Source: Balanoglossus misakiensis | Lineage: Eukaryota; Hemichordata | NCBI GenBank assembly: GCA_040954595.2 | Contig: CM082588.2 | Coordinates: 5,456,001 to 5,520,000, forward strand | Length of the DNA stretch: 64,000 nt | Reading direction: 5' to 3' | Shown here: in pieces, positions 1 to 24,600 of the stretch | Layout of the letters: the number at the start of each line of letters is the position of its first letter | Numbering within the stretch: the first letter of the stretch is position 1 | Notes under the pieces: model-generated | Databases searched by the model: none | What the model saw: the letters and a program-made list of their open reading frames with translations, nothing else | Told to the model about the DNA's origin: nothing | Translations under genes and position numbers: made by a program

Positions 1-3000
1 AATTGCGCGATCATGAGCATTACGCTCTTTAACATTTTTTCCAGTTGAAAGCAAAATTATTTGCGGTGAAACAGTATTTGTGCAAGATAATTATGTTGGT
101 AACGAACCATATATATAAACTTTAAGCAATTTTTCAGGTGTTTCACCACCGCAGAATTTCGGAAACATGAGCGAAGAACGGACGATTTTGTCTAGGCTAT
201 GTGGTTAATTTTTGGTGATTGTCGACGTCGCCGAAAGTGCGTGCAAAGTACCTGCCCGTTCGACTCCTTAGGAATGAAATGTTTTGTCATTAGTAACATT
301 TTCGAGGATATAATTAATACAAAAAAATCGCTGTGGACGTCCGAAATTATTAGACAGATATTGCGACCACCAAATCTACAAAGTTATTTTGGCCGAAAAC
401 GTCAGTGCGAAATGTACGTACAGCTGGCGAATGTTTGTCAAAAAAGGTTTAGCTAGGGTTGAGAGTCTGCATTCTACTGAATTAAATATACGGTAGGTCC
501 CGGCTGAACTTCAATGATTAGAAAATTCTACGAAGGAGCCCGGGTTCTGTTATAAAAGAGAAGTGTCGACGTACGTGTCGCGGCCTCTTTCGTTTCTGTG
601 GCCACTGAGAGTTCATGGACGGTCAGGGAACATGAGATGCAGAGTGTGGACGGACCCTGGGAGCCGATGTTATGTGAAGAACAACTGACATCTCAGCACT
701 TTGAGTACCGGATATACTAGAATAGGCCCATAAAATCAGGAAAAAGCAGAAACAAGAGCGACAATGACCTAATTTTTCGTTCACAATGTTCGCAAATTAA
801 TAGAAGCAAATAATTCTCACATTTGAAGCGGCCAGTGTACACATCCTAATGAAGTAATTAAAGTCACCGCGGCCTCTCGAGTAAATGATACCGCTGTGTC
901 GTTTCCGCTGTTTCATCGAATTAATTACGCAATGTGAAAGTGGGGCAAAAATCGATTTGCAGCATTAATTGATTTCCACGCCTTCTCGGCTGATTTCATC
1001 TTGATTGCAAGCTGAACTGCGACCGGGGCCGGAGATCAGTGCATCGGGCCGCAATTTTCTCGTCTTTCGCGTTAAGTTTAATTAAGCATAAATGTTTAGG
1101 GCTTTTGTTCTTGAACTTTTCAGCTCACGCTATCCTCATTTACCTAACTGCAAACTCATCACGTATCGCCAGCGCTCATTTTCTATTTCTGATAGTTCCA
1201 TTTGCGGTTTTTATGAATACCAGTGCGCGTATTGCTTTGCGCACACGCGTACAAAAATCGAAAAAAAAATGCCTTGTCCTATACAAGATGACTTTTCACT
1301 GGGTTGGCAAGCATTATTTACAATATTAAAGTTTGGAGTCCAAGACCGATTTTTATTTTTTTTCGTGAGTCCCTCTCTTTAAAAAAATCACGTCGGTCTG
1401 GATTCCAGATTACGAAGATTAGGCCCTATATTCTTCCACTTCTCACGCAGGAGAAACGAGCGCGCTCATCAATGAAAGTTTACTCGAAAAGTGGCTATGG
1501 CGACTGACGTTTCTGACTCAAAATCGCTCAACAGATCAAAATTTACCTCTACAATACAACAAAATAATCCGAAAAGCTAATTATCCTACTTTGGTTGCAT
1601 ATGCGCAGGGTAGCCGCTGTACGGTACACGAAAGAAGTTTGCTCAAAAAATGTTGGTGGCGTCATTTACCCCCAACACTGCCGGTATGTCAATGATGTCA
1701 TTTAATACAATGCTATTTGCCAAATCTTCGTTGGTGGCGACATTAAAAATTTCCTATCAGAGGATCCGTCAGCGTATTTCAGAACTGCCTAAATTCGTTG
1801 ACCTTCCCCAAAGTAAGCTTAGAACCAACAGGTGAAAACTGTCTGGCAATGTAATTTAAATGTCTGACTTTGCGGTGAACCTGGGCTATTCTGATTGGCC
1901 GATTACTTTCTACACATCTGAACCAGGTACACCACAGCGCTTGTGATTGGTCAGTTACGTTCTGCTCTCTTGAAAGTAGAGGCACCAGACAAGTTTGTTG
2001 ACCAGGCCTATAAAGTTTGTCCCCATCTCTGACCTTTCTCTGACCAACGCAGCAGACGACAAGAAAAATTATCTGAGCAAAAGTCGTTTGAGGAAGGTTG
2101 CTCACCTATTTTCTCTCGCTTTCGTGTAAGGCAGCTTTTACTTTAAAAACCTACTCTCCACATATTCTTTCAGTATTAATTTCAATACCCGCTGTTGGTG
2201 GCGAAATAAACAATTTCAGAAAAGATCTTGACCTGCGTATAGTCTCAATCATTGACCTTCCAAAGGACCTCTGAACTAACAGGTGCAAATAGTCTGCCAA
2301 TGTAGTGTTTATTCATATATATTTAAATCAAGTAGGGCACTACTTAATTCATTACAGAATTAGGTCGCTACTTAATTAAACATGAGGTAATTAAGTAAAT
2401 GGCCTGTGAAGGTATTTGTCAAACCAAAATGAGTGTTAAAAGTTAGGGACTTTGGCCTTTAACACTCAGACTGTGAATCTGGTGAACAAAAATAATGTAA
2501 AGAAGTTCGTTCTCAGTCTAAAGTTTTTGAAAAACATTCATGAGGATTTTATTGGTGAATGAATACATAAAAGTAACAAAATACAGAATGAACTCTCTCT
2601 CTTGAGCAACATAACACTTCTGAAGCCCCCCCCCCCCCCCTCCCAAAGTCTTCCTTGTGCGCTAGTTCTGGTACTCTGCCCTTGCACTAAAATATCAGGC
2701 ATTGCAAAATATATTTCTAGTCACATCTCTAAGAAATTTGTCATTAATAATTCTAGCACAAGGGGATACAACCCCTTTACAGAACATTTCCTTGCTAACA
2801 CCCTAAGACCATCACCATAGTAAAATTCTGGCACCTAAACACAAGACATGCATTCAAGCATGTATCAAGCTTGAAATTGGTAGGCCAATGGTTGCACTGG
2901 CTACTGGCCATTACATACATACAAAGTACATGTACATCAGAGCATAAGTATAATAACCAGATTGTGATGTTACAGTTCCACCCACCCATCCCCACCATGT

Positions 3001-3120
3001 GGATGGGTACACCCTCACTACATGTATAGAGATGCCAATGGTAGTTAGACCAGAGGTCACCACTACCACGGTTGGTCAATAACAACTCAAATGTCATCGG
3101 TCCAACTTGCAAAAAACTTG
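1..3120. other. Gene-free stretch downstream of GTF2E1
   Basis: I see no supportable coding region. Reading frames here are short, overlap in several frames and lack recognisable domains. The stretch holds a diverged duplicated element (about 1731-1860 and 2194-2312, annotated separately) and a C-run near 2627-2641. The part next to 3124 is presumably the GTF2E1 3' untranslated region. A possible minus-strand poly(A) signal (TTTATT on the plus strand) lies at 2548-2553, but no transcript end can be proved. Confidence 0.5.
1731..2312. repeat. Diverged duplicated element (two copies)
   Basis: Two segments, about 1731-1860 and 2194-2312, align along their length. Both start with TTGGTGGCGA. Both then carry an AATTTC segment, a shared ATTGACCTTCC or GTTGACCTTCC block, an ACCAACAGGTG or ACTAACAGGTG block, and a TCTGGCAATGTA or TCTGCCAATGTA block. 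Differences and small indels are spread throughout, so the duplication is old or these are two members of a dispersed family. A third TTGGTGGCG occurs near 1652. No coding potential is evident. Confidence 0.5.
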
Positions 3121-3124
3121 TTCG

Positions 3125-4678
3125 TTATTCATACATGGCGGCATACGCTTCCTGCCCCATCTTGATGTACGCCTCCTTCTCCGCGGGCGTCATCTTCGCC
3201 ACCATTTCATCGGTGACTTCATCCAGCGGGATTTTCGTGTTGCCGATAGTGACCATCAACTCCTCTTCATCATCATCCTCATCGCTGTCGGCGTCCATCA
3301 TCGTGCTCGTCGATGGCTTGGCAGACTGGATCATCTTGAAAGGATCTTCTTGGGAATCGCTCGAGTCGCTGTCATCACTGTCACCGCCGGCGCCCGGAAA
3401 GCCTGGGTTAAACCCGGCAGCTGGATTCATGCCACCTTTTCGCTCGTGAGCCAACAGCGCGCGCATGATCTCCTCGCGGTCCTGTGTCGTCTTGCCGGCC
3501 TGCGCACCCGTCGAAGTGCCTGCGGACGCTCCCATGGTCTGCGTCTGTGACTCTGTTATAGCGCCCTCTACAGTGCTCTCTGTCATCCAGACCGGCCTCT
3601 CCTTGGCGACAGTCTCTTTCACAGTCTTTTTGTTATCTCCCTTCATGTCTATGGTGACAGTCTGATCGTACAGGTCATACCCCTTGTTCCTGGTCGCCTC
3701 CCCACTCCAAATATCTCTGTTTTCTTTCGGACGTACATTGTGTCTGAGAAATAAACAGAACAAAAATGATAAATCATAAAGTCAATCCAAAGCTACTTGA
3801 CAATAGCCTGATGGTTATGCACTGTTTTTGTGAGTAGGACTGTGCAGTGAGGGTGAATGCAACTTACCAATTTTATCATGAGGATTTAGAATTACTAGGG
3901 GGATTTTAAATGACACCGCACATTGAATTGCAGAAATTTTACAGGTGTTCCCAAATTATTTACCCATTTTCTAAACCTTCGCAAGGACACCGAGAAACAA
4001 AACACTGTACCTGCTCATCATGTCTCGATTCAACACAGACATTGGTTCCGGCTCCAGTACTTCTGGCGCTAATTTGATATCCTCCGTCTCCCTCAACAGA
4101 TCGTAGACGGGCTGCATCACTTCGTTGAAGCGCGCCATCTGTGTTCGCGAGTCCTTCTTGGGCACGGTGCTCTCGTCCTCCTCCACGATCGACTGGCAGT
4201 ACGTGCATCTCATTTCGCCGGTGAACGGGTCGTACAGGTCTTTGGCATCAAAGTCGTTGAACGCCTTCTGGCAGGTGGGGCACTTGAACGACGCTTTGCA
4301 ACTGGAGTCCCTCTCCTCGGTTTCCAGTTTCTGTCGCATGCGGTCCAGTTTGTACTTCACGACGTTCACCAAGACTTTGTAGTTGATGAAATAGTAATTG
4401 TGCCTGTTTGTCCTTCCGTCTGCCTGTGTCTCCACCCGCATCCTCTGCTTGATAAATTTGTCATTTTTCAGGTGGTTCAAAATACTCCGCAGTTGTTTCT
4501 TGTCAAATTTCAGTAGCTCCCCAAGTTCCTCCTCTTTGACGCAAGGGTTGACAATCAATATATCAATGACCAGCGCTGACTCCACACCATAAAATCCCCT
4601 CACAATGTACTTGGCAAGTTTTTTCAACTCGCTTGGAACTGAAGTCAGTAGCTCTGGCTCAGCTGGTAAAGTAGACAT
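3125..4678 (-). CDS. GTF2E1: General transcription factor IIE subunit 1 (TFIIE alpha)
   Basis: The gene has two coding exons, 4678-4011 and 3743-3125, joined in phase at an Arg codon (donor AG|GTACAG, acceptor TTCTCAG). They give a 428-residue protein, close to the 439 residues of the human protein. TFIIE alpha recruits TFIIH to the RNA polymerase II preinitiation complex and stimulates its kinase and helicase activities. Residues 1 to about 110 form the winged-helix domain. A C4 zinc ribbon follows (CPTC, about 21 residues, then CTYC). The second half has two acidic serine-rich stretches ([22 protein letters not shown]), the type of region that binds TFIIH. A splice acceptor (TTCTGTTACAG) just upstream of the start codon, near 4700, implies a 5' UTR intron. 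A fitting donor (AAG|GTAATT) lies near 4941. The gene is divergent from RABL3 and probably shares its promoter region. Confidence 0.95.
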
Positions 4679-5322
4679 GGTGCCTTGAATTCAGTATCCT
4701 GTAACAGAAAGGTTCCTCATTATAAGACAATCGACAAAGCACATGACCATTGCAATGATTGTAGCGGGTGCTGTTAGGTTGACAATCATTGCAGCTATGA
4801 TATCAATGTAATCAGTGTCACCACAATCTGGTTTTGCAGACAGACATACATGTACGTAAACATACATGTACACTGTACACTACAGTAAAGTAACCGAACA
4901 ATGACTTGACGCAGAAGTACCGGTATATGGCACAAAATTACCTTGTTTGATCAATAATCCAAGGAAAAATGACCGAAATGGTGTTGATGCGACAATGGGA
5001 ACTCAACTGCCTATGGTATCGACAGGAATCATTATTTATCACACTGTTTTCTTCCTCCTAAACCATCAACATGATCAAGTTGCACATTTCAGCAAACGTC
5101 TGAGCTCAGGTCAACTAATAAACTTCCGGGTCAAATAAGCGTGTGTGTTTTTAATTTATTTAAAAAGAAAAAACACCCTTCTCATTTTCTTGATTTAGTA
5201 TAAAAACACAAAAATGGTATGGAATATCAGTTGAAGTGTTGATCTTGCCTAAACCTCAACAAATAGATTTCTTTTTTACCCACAATTCACACCCACAATT
5301 CTTTGCAGCAGACGATTCCAAA
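4679..5322. promoter_or_regulatory. Shared divergent promoter region GTF2E1/RABL3
   Basis: Only 644 bp separate the start codons of GTF2E1 (minus) and RABL3 (plus). The interval holds the putative 5' UTR intron of GTF2E1 (acceptor near 4700, donor near 4941), leaving about 380 bp for both transcription start regions. I see no convincing TATA box between 4942 and 5322. That agrees with a housekeeping bidirectional promoter, but the start sites are inferred, not seen. Confidence 0.55.
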
Positions 5323-8300
5323 ATGGCCTCGATTGATATTGACAAAGTTAGGATCGTTGTGGTTGGTGACTCAGGTGAGCAACTTACTGATCTCGAGATG
5401 GATTTGATGATCGGAATACACTCGACATTGATCCGTGGCCAGATTTCTCATAAGATCTGTTTCCGTTGAAGCGCACAACTTAGTAATTCTGGTAACTGAC
5501 AAGCCCCCATGCAATGCAATGGCAATGCAATGTACACGTCACTTGTCAGTTTCGTACGTGCAATGTGTGTGAGCCTTATGATCTCCTGTTTACAACGTGT
5601 ACAGTGATGTATATACGTATTTAATCCCTTTACAAGAGATTTGACAGCAGCTGGACTGTCAAAATGATGTTGATTGTATGCCTTTGTGCATGCAAGGAAA
5701 TAAACGTCTATATAATCATTCGGTAAATTTATATTGGAGTTAGTGGATACAGTATCATGTTTAATATTTTTTGGTTATTTCCACCAAGGGGATATTTTTC
5801 CTTCTGTCACTTTTCATATTCATTCTCTTTTTTGCAGGTGTTGGTAAATCTTCATTAGTTCATTTAATATGTCACGGTGAGCCCATAGCGAATGCGTCAT
5901 GGACGATAGGAGCTGCTGTTGATGTCAAGGTAGCTAGAAATGATCTAAAGAATAAGCTTGTAAATTACAAAATGATTACAACCTTTAAATGTGTAATGTA
6001 TCACTTTATTGACCCTAAAACGTTTTTAAGTAAGTAAGTGATATATTTCTGAATCCAGTGTAAAAACAGTCATATTCTAATTGTAGGTGCATGAGTATAA
6101 AGAAGGAACACCATCACAGAAAACACATTTTATAGAATTCTGGGATGTTGGCGGTTCCGCAAACCATATAAAAAGTAGGCATATATTTTACACCCCTGTA
6201 CATGGTAAGCAATTTTATATTACTTTTGATATTGTTATGTTTTGACACACAAATGTTTCTTAAGATTGTTTAGTTTTCCAAAGATATATGGTAAACTTAT
6301 CACCCACTGTACTTTTTTTTATCAGGGCTTATATTAGTTCATGATTTAACAAATCGAAAGTCACATCTCAATCTACGTAAGTGGTTAGCTGAAGTTCTTA
6401 ACAAAGATGCAAACGGAATAAAATCAGGAACAAATGGGTAAGTGCTATATTGGTGTTAGTAATCATAATTTTCTTTTTGCAGATTTTTTTTCCCATTGTA
6501 AAACAGTTTAATTAGCAATATTATTCAATTTAGTGACATTACATCCTTAAAGGAGTGTTATTTTGTTTCTGTGATTTCAGGGTCAGTGATTATGATCCAG
6601 AGCAGTACGCTGGAAATTATATACCAATCTTAGTAGTCGGGACCAAAATGGACCAAATCGATCCACGGAGGGAAAGTGTTTTGTCACGGAGCAGTCCCGT
6701 AGCAGAAGAATGCGGTGCTGATGAAATCAATTTAGTAAGTCAAAATGTGATACAAAATATTTTCAAAGGAAAAATACTTATCACTGAATAAAGAATGTAG
6801 AAGGAAAAGCTTGCAGAAGTGTTTTGGCATGGGTACCAACCTGACTGTTTATTATTTTCCATGATGACTGATGTCTTGCATAATGATTTTTGTCTTACAG
6901 GATTGCTTACAGGCAAAGCATCTAGCAGCTGGGTCCACCAACTCTGTAAAACTCATCAGATTTTTTGATAAGGTAAGGAGAACATGCTGATGCTTAAGTG
7001 ACATTGTCAAGCCAATAGGATGCGTCCTCACACTGTAACATTGCTATACTTTCATATGAACTGGTGTTTTATGAAGGTTTCAATATAGAGCTATCATTGT
7101 CTGGTCCTGTACAGTTTCTTCGAAACCTTTGCAGTAGTTATGTACATCCTACATGACATTAACTAAGCCACAGTAGTTGAAGTACATACTATTCTAATTA
7201 TCATGCGTAGTTACGTACAAAAGAAAAAAAAACTTTTCTACAGACTATTGCTGACTTCTTGAGACTCTGCCCTCTCGTCTTCTCTCTGTCACTCTGTATT
7301 AGGTGATACATCGCCGCTTTCACTCTGCCACTCCCAAGGATTCACCTAGTCAGGTCTGTCCAAAAGCCAACTTCTACTATTATTCCTGACTTTGAATAAC
7401 TTTCCAGCATGAGCACAGACACTCTGCATGAAGGCTTTTGTATTTTTATTTTTTTTCTTGCCATCCGAATCCATCTTGAATAACCCTTTCACTACTTATA
7501 ATGTATTGTAGTCTGCCTTTCATTCTGATGGTGTACACTGTTAAATGGGTTAGAGGGAAGGCAGAATTAAGAAAATTAAGATGGCTGCTTTTTTTTACTT
7601 GATTTCTGCTGAAGCTTTATTTACATGCATGATTGCATTTGAGAATGATTAATGATAATCTATTTATTAAATATTTGCATTTTGAATTTGCATGTACTTT
7701 TTATGTTGTCATTGTTTTTCTGTACTTTGGTAGTCTCTTCTCCTTTTCCAGTTCTATCTGTGCATTCTAACATCATTCCATCACTCTGTATTATAAATAT
7801 TTAAATAAAGAAATCTTGTCTTCTTTAGCATGGTGCATATGCATACACATCACACTTAGTCAAACTCTCTGTTTTCGACAAGAGTACAGACCTGACTGAT
7901 CCAATCAGAAAAAAAAAACTTGACAAATAAAAAATAAACATTCTGATAAATGTTCTGTGTTGATCTCCTTGGTAAGATAGTCAGATAGTCAGTGGTATAT
8001 GCTCTCAATGACACAGAAACCACAAAGATTCTATGTTTCTGGTGTCGCAAAATTTCACAGAAGTGCATGTCGCCGATATTCATTTGCATATGGTGCCTCA
8101 GTAGATTTTTATCAGGGTAAAGGTGGAGTGTTCCCCCAACAAGTCTCCAGTAGCATAGGATGTGGCTGAAATTTGTTTCCGTAAAAATGCATGGAAATGA
8201 TGATTTTTGGCAGGGGGTGATTTGGGTGTGGCAGAGAGAAGCAGGTGCAAAGTTAGTGAGTTAAACTTCATTCTTTCTCACAAATTCTTGTTGTTTTACA

Positions 8301-9256
8301 TCTCCACTGGGTACAATGTTTTGCATTTTTTTTTGTATTTTTCTGATCAAATCAGCAGATAGATTGACTTACCCATGAAACAATATCTGGGTTTAATTCT
8401 ATTTCCTATAATACTAAAATATTTGTGCTTGTTTTTCACTTATACAGAAAAATAAATTTATTTCTAAATTCCATGAATTAATCTCTCTGCTGCACCCAAT
8501 TGTACAGTCTTAGTTCTTGTCCAGCTTGTTAGGGAATTTGCAGGGTCATGGTTCAAAGGTTCAAATTGGATATGATAGATTGAAATCACGTTAACCAGTT
8601 TGTGTTATTGCTATCAGAAAGGCACAGGCAATTCCACATTATTGCCTTCCTGGCTCATTTGGTTTAAGTGAGTCTATGTCAAAACAAAGTCGAAAGGTAA
8701 ATTTTGTTCGTTTTGTTTCCATGATTATTAGTGGCAAATCATCTTTTGTGAGATTTTTTAGTTACTAGTATTTTAATTGGGTTGTGATGACGTAGTTTGC
8801 ATTTTCCATATGACGTAATGTTGTGGTGGTGTGCGCCCTCTATGGCAATACATACATCAAACTGTTGTTTTTCTGCCGGTCGCTTTTTCATGCAGTGATT
8901 CAACTTTAATTGATAGAGTTTGACATCGCTGTCAAAATGAGATACTCATCTATTTTTTACTGCCTTCCCATGTCTTGACAGGTCATAGAAAGAAGATTTT
9001 TTGGAAGGGATCCAATACAGGTTAGTCTGCAGCATTTGTTTGTTCTTTTCTGCATATAACAACAAAAGTTACCAGTGGGGAGTTTAATTGAAATTCGCCA
9101 TTTTTGTTCACCAGTATGTCTTAAAATATCACTGTCATATTAAATTAATTGTATTTTTTTTACGTATTTCATGTCTTTGCATTTCAGACGGCGTCTTTTC
9201 AAGACAGGCGGAGACCACCACAGTACTCTAAACTCAAGAATATGCATCAAGATTGA
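5323..9256 (+). CDS. RABL3: Rab-like protein 3, small GTPase
   Basis: Eight exons (5323-5374, 5838-5929, 6087-6204, 6326-6437, 6581-6734, 6901-6972, 8982-9020, 9188-9256) join in frame to 235 residues; the human protein has 236. RABL3 is an atypical Rab-family GTPase that lacks a prenylation cysteine. Visible GTPase motifs are the P-loop GDSGVGKS split by intron 1, a WDVGG switch II motif, and GTKMDQ in place of the usual NKxD. The protein ends NMHQD with no C-terminal cysteine, as expected for RABL3. Every intron has GT-AG ends. Intron 6 (6973-8981, about 2 kb) is the longest and holds no recognisable exon. The start ATG follows an AAA context and lies 644 bp from the GTF2E1 start on the opposite strand. 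Confidence 0.95.
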
Positions 9257-9658
9257 CCCTCAACACAACACTATGAATTTTAAAATTTTCATCAGTTTTC
9301 CCTGTCATAGTAACATTTTTGTCTTCTCAGTTTTTCGTAACTTTCTTTCCTTTTATCAGGAATTTCATTTTATTATCACTCGGAGCAATTTTCATTAAAG
9401 GTACACAGTCGCTGCTAATTTACATTATGCCCGTTTATGGTTCATTTCAAAGAAGCATGAATAACAGTTGCCATGACTGTTAAACAGTCAATTATTTTGC
9501 ATGATTCCAAGTGAAAAATTACGATTGGTTAGATCTCTATTGTATCGGGATTTGAAGTGCAACTTGCACCTTTAAGCATTCGAATCGCACAATATTGGTC
9601 AATGTTTTCTGTTTATAGAATTGTATTTTAGGGAATATATAAATGATGTAAATATAAG

Positions 9659-9664
9659 AATAAA
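9659..9664 (+). terminator. Probable RABL3 poly(A) signal
   Basis: This is a canonical AATAAA about 400 bp after the RABL3 stop codon, and I found no competing gene in between. The convergent cadherin gene has a possible minus-strand signal at 9964-9969, so the two transcripts would end about 300 bp apart without overlapping. Confidence 0.5.
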
Positions 9665-9963
9665 GGCAATAATTTTGATTTAATACCATGTGGTAGTTAT
9701 TGTGTTGCCCTCCCCCCCCCCCCCAGCCGTTTTTCACATGCCAGCTCTCAGTCATATACAACCAGGTGCACAAAGGTTTCTGCACAAGCATTCATGCACA
9801 GACTGACTTTCATACATGGAAGATGACGTACAGCAACTTTCAGATTGGCTTTCATACAAACAAGCAAATGAGTGTAACAATGCAGCTTACATACATTGTG
9901 ATGTACATAGGCATGAGCAACAGACAAATTCACAATAGATTTCATAATGCAAGCCTATCTAAT

Positions 9964-9969
9964 TTTATT
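9964..9969 (-). terminator. Possible cadherin poly(A) signal
   Basis: TTTATT on the plus strand is AATAAA on the minus strand. It lies about 255 bases downstream of the cadherin stop codon at 10224. The position is plausible for a 3' UTR end but the hexamer is common in AT-rich DNA. Confidence 0.35.
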
Positions 9970-10223
9970 TCAAGCCAACTAACTCACTACATTTTGAACC
10001 AAAAGTACATCAGAAGCCAAAGCTCCAATGGAATAAATCCGGAATTAGTGTTCAAATTAAAATTTTCGATCAGTACACATACACTTTGGAATGTTTCAAC
10101 ATATTTCTCTTCAAGTTCAAGTCTACATATGATTAGATTTTTTTGCAGCAGAATTAAGCGTTCTATCAAAGCGGGGTTGGGTCAGGTCGGAGGGTGGTGT
10201 TTGGTCAGAAACTGGTAACCTCT

Positions 10224-21693
<11,470 letters not shown>

Positions 21694-24600
21694 CTTCTCT
21701 GATCTTCGCGTGACCTGAAAATTTACTGACATTTACATCTTGCAGCACGTGGGCATTGAGAACCAAGCACTGTTGAAACCTGTCTCTATATCGCTCCATT
21801 CCTAAGAGAGACCCCCCCCCCACACACACAACGGCACACGCGATGTGACATGGCAAAGAAAGCTTGACTTCCTATACCGTGTTTACCAGAGGTCCTGACC
21901 AGAAACACAGGATGAACTTGACCCGAATGCCCAATCTTTGAAGCTACGTTTGAGACGTGCAGTTCAAAGAGAACCTGATCCCACTGTTTATCGTCAACTT
22001 CGTGGTCTCCGGCAGTGGAGACTGGCGTGACGATGGAATGAAAACATACGCACACGCTGTGTATAATCTCGGCGGAGTGTATTCATTCAGCATGGACATT
22101 GAAACCTCCGTGGACGCTGAAACGCTTTGAGGGTAATTATTTTCTAGTGATACCTCGCCCAAGGACTCCTCGCCAGAGACAGGGGTTGATATCGTGAAAA
22201 AAAGAGTACACGCATTTATATACATGTATAGGTCAACAAGCCATTTGTTTTTGCACAAAAGTGAAATTTCTACTCGAAGAAACCACTGCTCACAAAAAAA
22301 CAATGATATACCAATATATATAGATTACAATATATAACTTGCCTAGTCCAGCCTTGACGCTGATATCGATGCAAAGATCTTGTTTAGTTATTTTTGGATG
22401 GTGACGGTCTGGCTGAGGATCAGTGTCTTAATTAACCGTAGAGAATTTGATTATGAATTTGTTGCTGTCAGATATACCAATCTATACTCTCCGGGTTGAT
22501 CGACAAGCTGCCAGTGTTTCATAAGTCGCTAAGCTATGTACGCGACCCCAGAAAAATGCATCAATGGGCGAAGCTTAGTTTTAATAGCTAGAGCACGACT
22601 TTCGTCACTTTGCGCAGGTATATTTACTCCCGAGCGACACACGCGATAGTGGGGTCGCCGTAGTGTAACACAAATACCCCCTGTCGAGCAAACCAAACGA
22701 ACAAACAAGGCAGGCCAGATTGCACAATATTGGGACTGATATTGGCACACAGTTGACACCGAGACAAACTTATAAATCATATTTCTCTTTTGTTTGCTTG
22801 TTTGCAGTACGAACACAGATATCATTCTTTGTTTGGGCGAGCTGGTTAGTTTGGAGAAATTCTGTGCTCACGAATTGAATGTATTTCTAGCTGTTCTTCG
22901 TCAACGCTGGGATAAATATCACGTATTGTAGTCTGACCACCGATATAAAATATCTCAATAAAATGTCTTATAGTCTATACCCGAGTGTCAGGTTTCTATT
23001 CGCGACTATTTTGTTTGTTAACCTTTTTTGCTCAATTGGAAAAAAATACTTGCAACGGTGACCCTGAGTTCGATTTTACAAGACAGTTCCAGTGTTAAAG
23101 CCGAGACTTATGATTAGTTACCGTGACAACAGTGGTATCTTTAGCAGCAAAGCACTACGGACTGCAATAAAATAACCTACTACTGGCAGCCAAGATAGGT
23201 AAGTCAACTTGGAACAAACAGCTCTGTTCTTTGATTTATGGCGACTGTGTTTGCTCGACGCCAGTCTGATCAGAAACGTGCAGGTTATCTGATCAAGGCA
23301 GGGAAAGTCAATATTGAGTTCGGAAAATAAGAGGCGTTAAATGTCTTAACGATATCGCCATCGATTCTTGACGAGATAGGAACAGCTATATCGAAATGTG
23401 AATAAGCGGCTTGTGACCAGCAAAAGGCAAAACCGAGTGTACCAAGTTATCCCATCGCATGCAAACGTTGGGACAATGGGTTTTTCGAGCAGAAACTCAG
23501 TTACCCTCGCCAGAATAAGATGGATCATTCCTAAATCGAAGTTTTAGCAACATTGCCATATATAATGTACATGTGTATTTCACTCTCTTGAGTTCATATC
23601 ATGTCTCTTCACCGATCCATAAAAGAATTGTTCAGTACGATCCACAGGTAACCAAATATCATGTACAGCCTGAAAGTTTATAACTAAACCGCTTACCTGC
23701 TAAAAGACGAACGACTCGACCGAAAACCGTATGCGGAGTCTATATGTCACGGCGAGAACTGGTCCTTCAGCAGTCTGCCTACACCAGAGTACAATGCTGA
23801 ATGATTGGTCTAATCTGGAAAATCCTCCAGTTTGTACCACCTAGCTTGGTCACTGGACGACTCTGTATGCCACCCACGGAATAGAAGCTGCAAGTCACGA
23901 AGTTTGAGGAGTGAAGCGCCACCACAAGAATTTTCTCTCTCGCCATCCTCTGTTGAAGGGGAACAAACGAGGGTGCACCCCCGGTGAAAATGCTTTTTTG
24001 TTTCTCATTATTTTAGGGTAAATGTGTCAGTTTATACGCCATAAAAGTCAGTTGGAACGCCAGAGGAAAAATCGCTGATACAGATTTGAAGGGGGCAGAA
24101 TTGTTAATGTACGAATTTCATGCAAAATTGGACTACAATTGATTTACGAAGATCCGCAAAAAGCGGCATATCACGTGACCGCTGTGCAAATAATTGTTCG
24201 GGTTCCCCTATATCTGGTCTATAAAAAATATATGTTAGATCATCCTTATAACCAATTTTGTATATAAACCCTTGGCCCGGGGTCGCATTTCAGCGATGCT
24301 CCGCAAGAGGAAGGGCCAACCATCCGCAGGCTTTTATGAACGACCCAAATTCCTACGACCACCCTCCCGTAAGAACTGACTAATCCCTTAGAACACACTG
24401 CGCTGTCACTGTTATGTCTGGATTTATCAAACGAACGGGGCCAGATTTCAGATTTGTAATAAAACACTGCGCACACAACATATATTCATTTGTTACTTCC
24501 CGTTTTGAAGTATCAAAGGAAACTGCCCATTTTCTTTCCACAGTTCCCGGTTCCTAACACCGTATGCAAAACCATGTGAAGCTTTAACCAGGGCGCCGCG

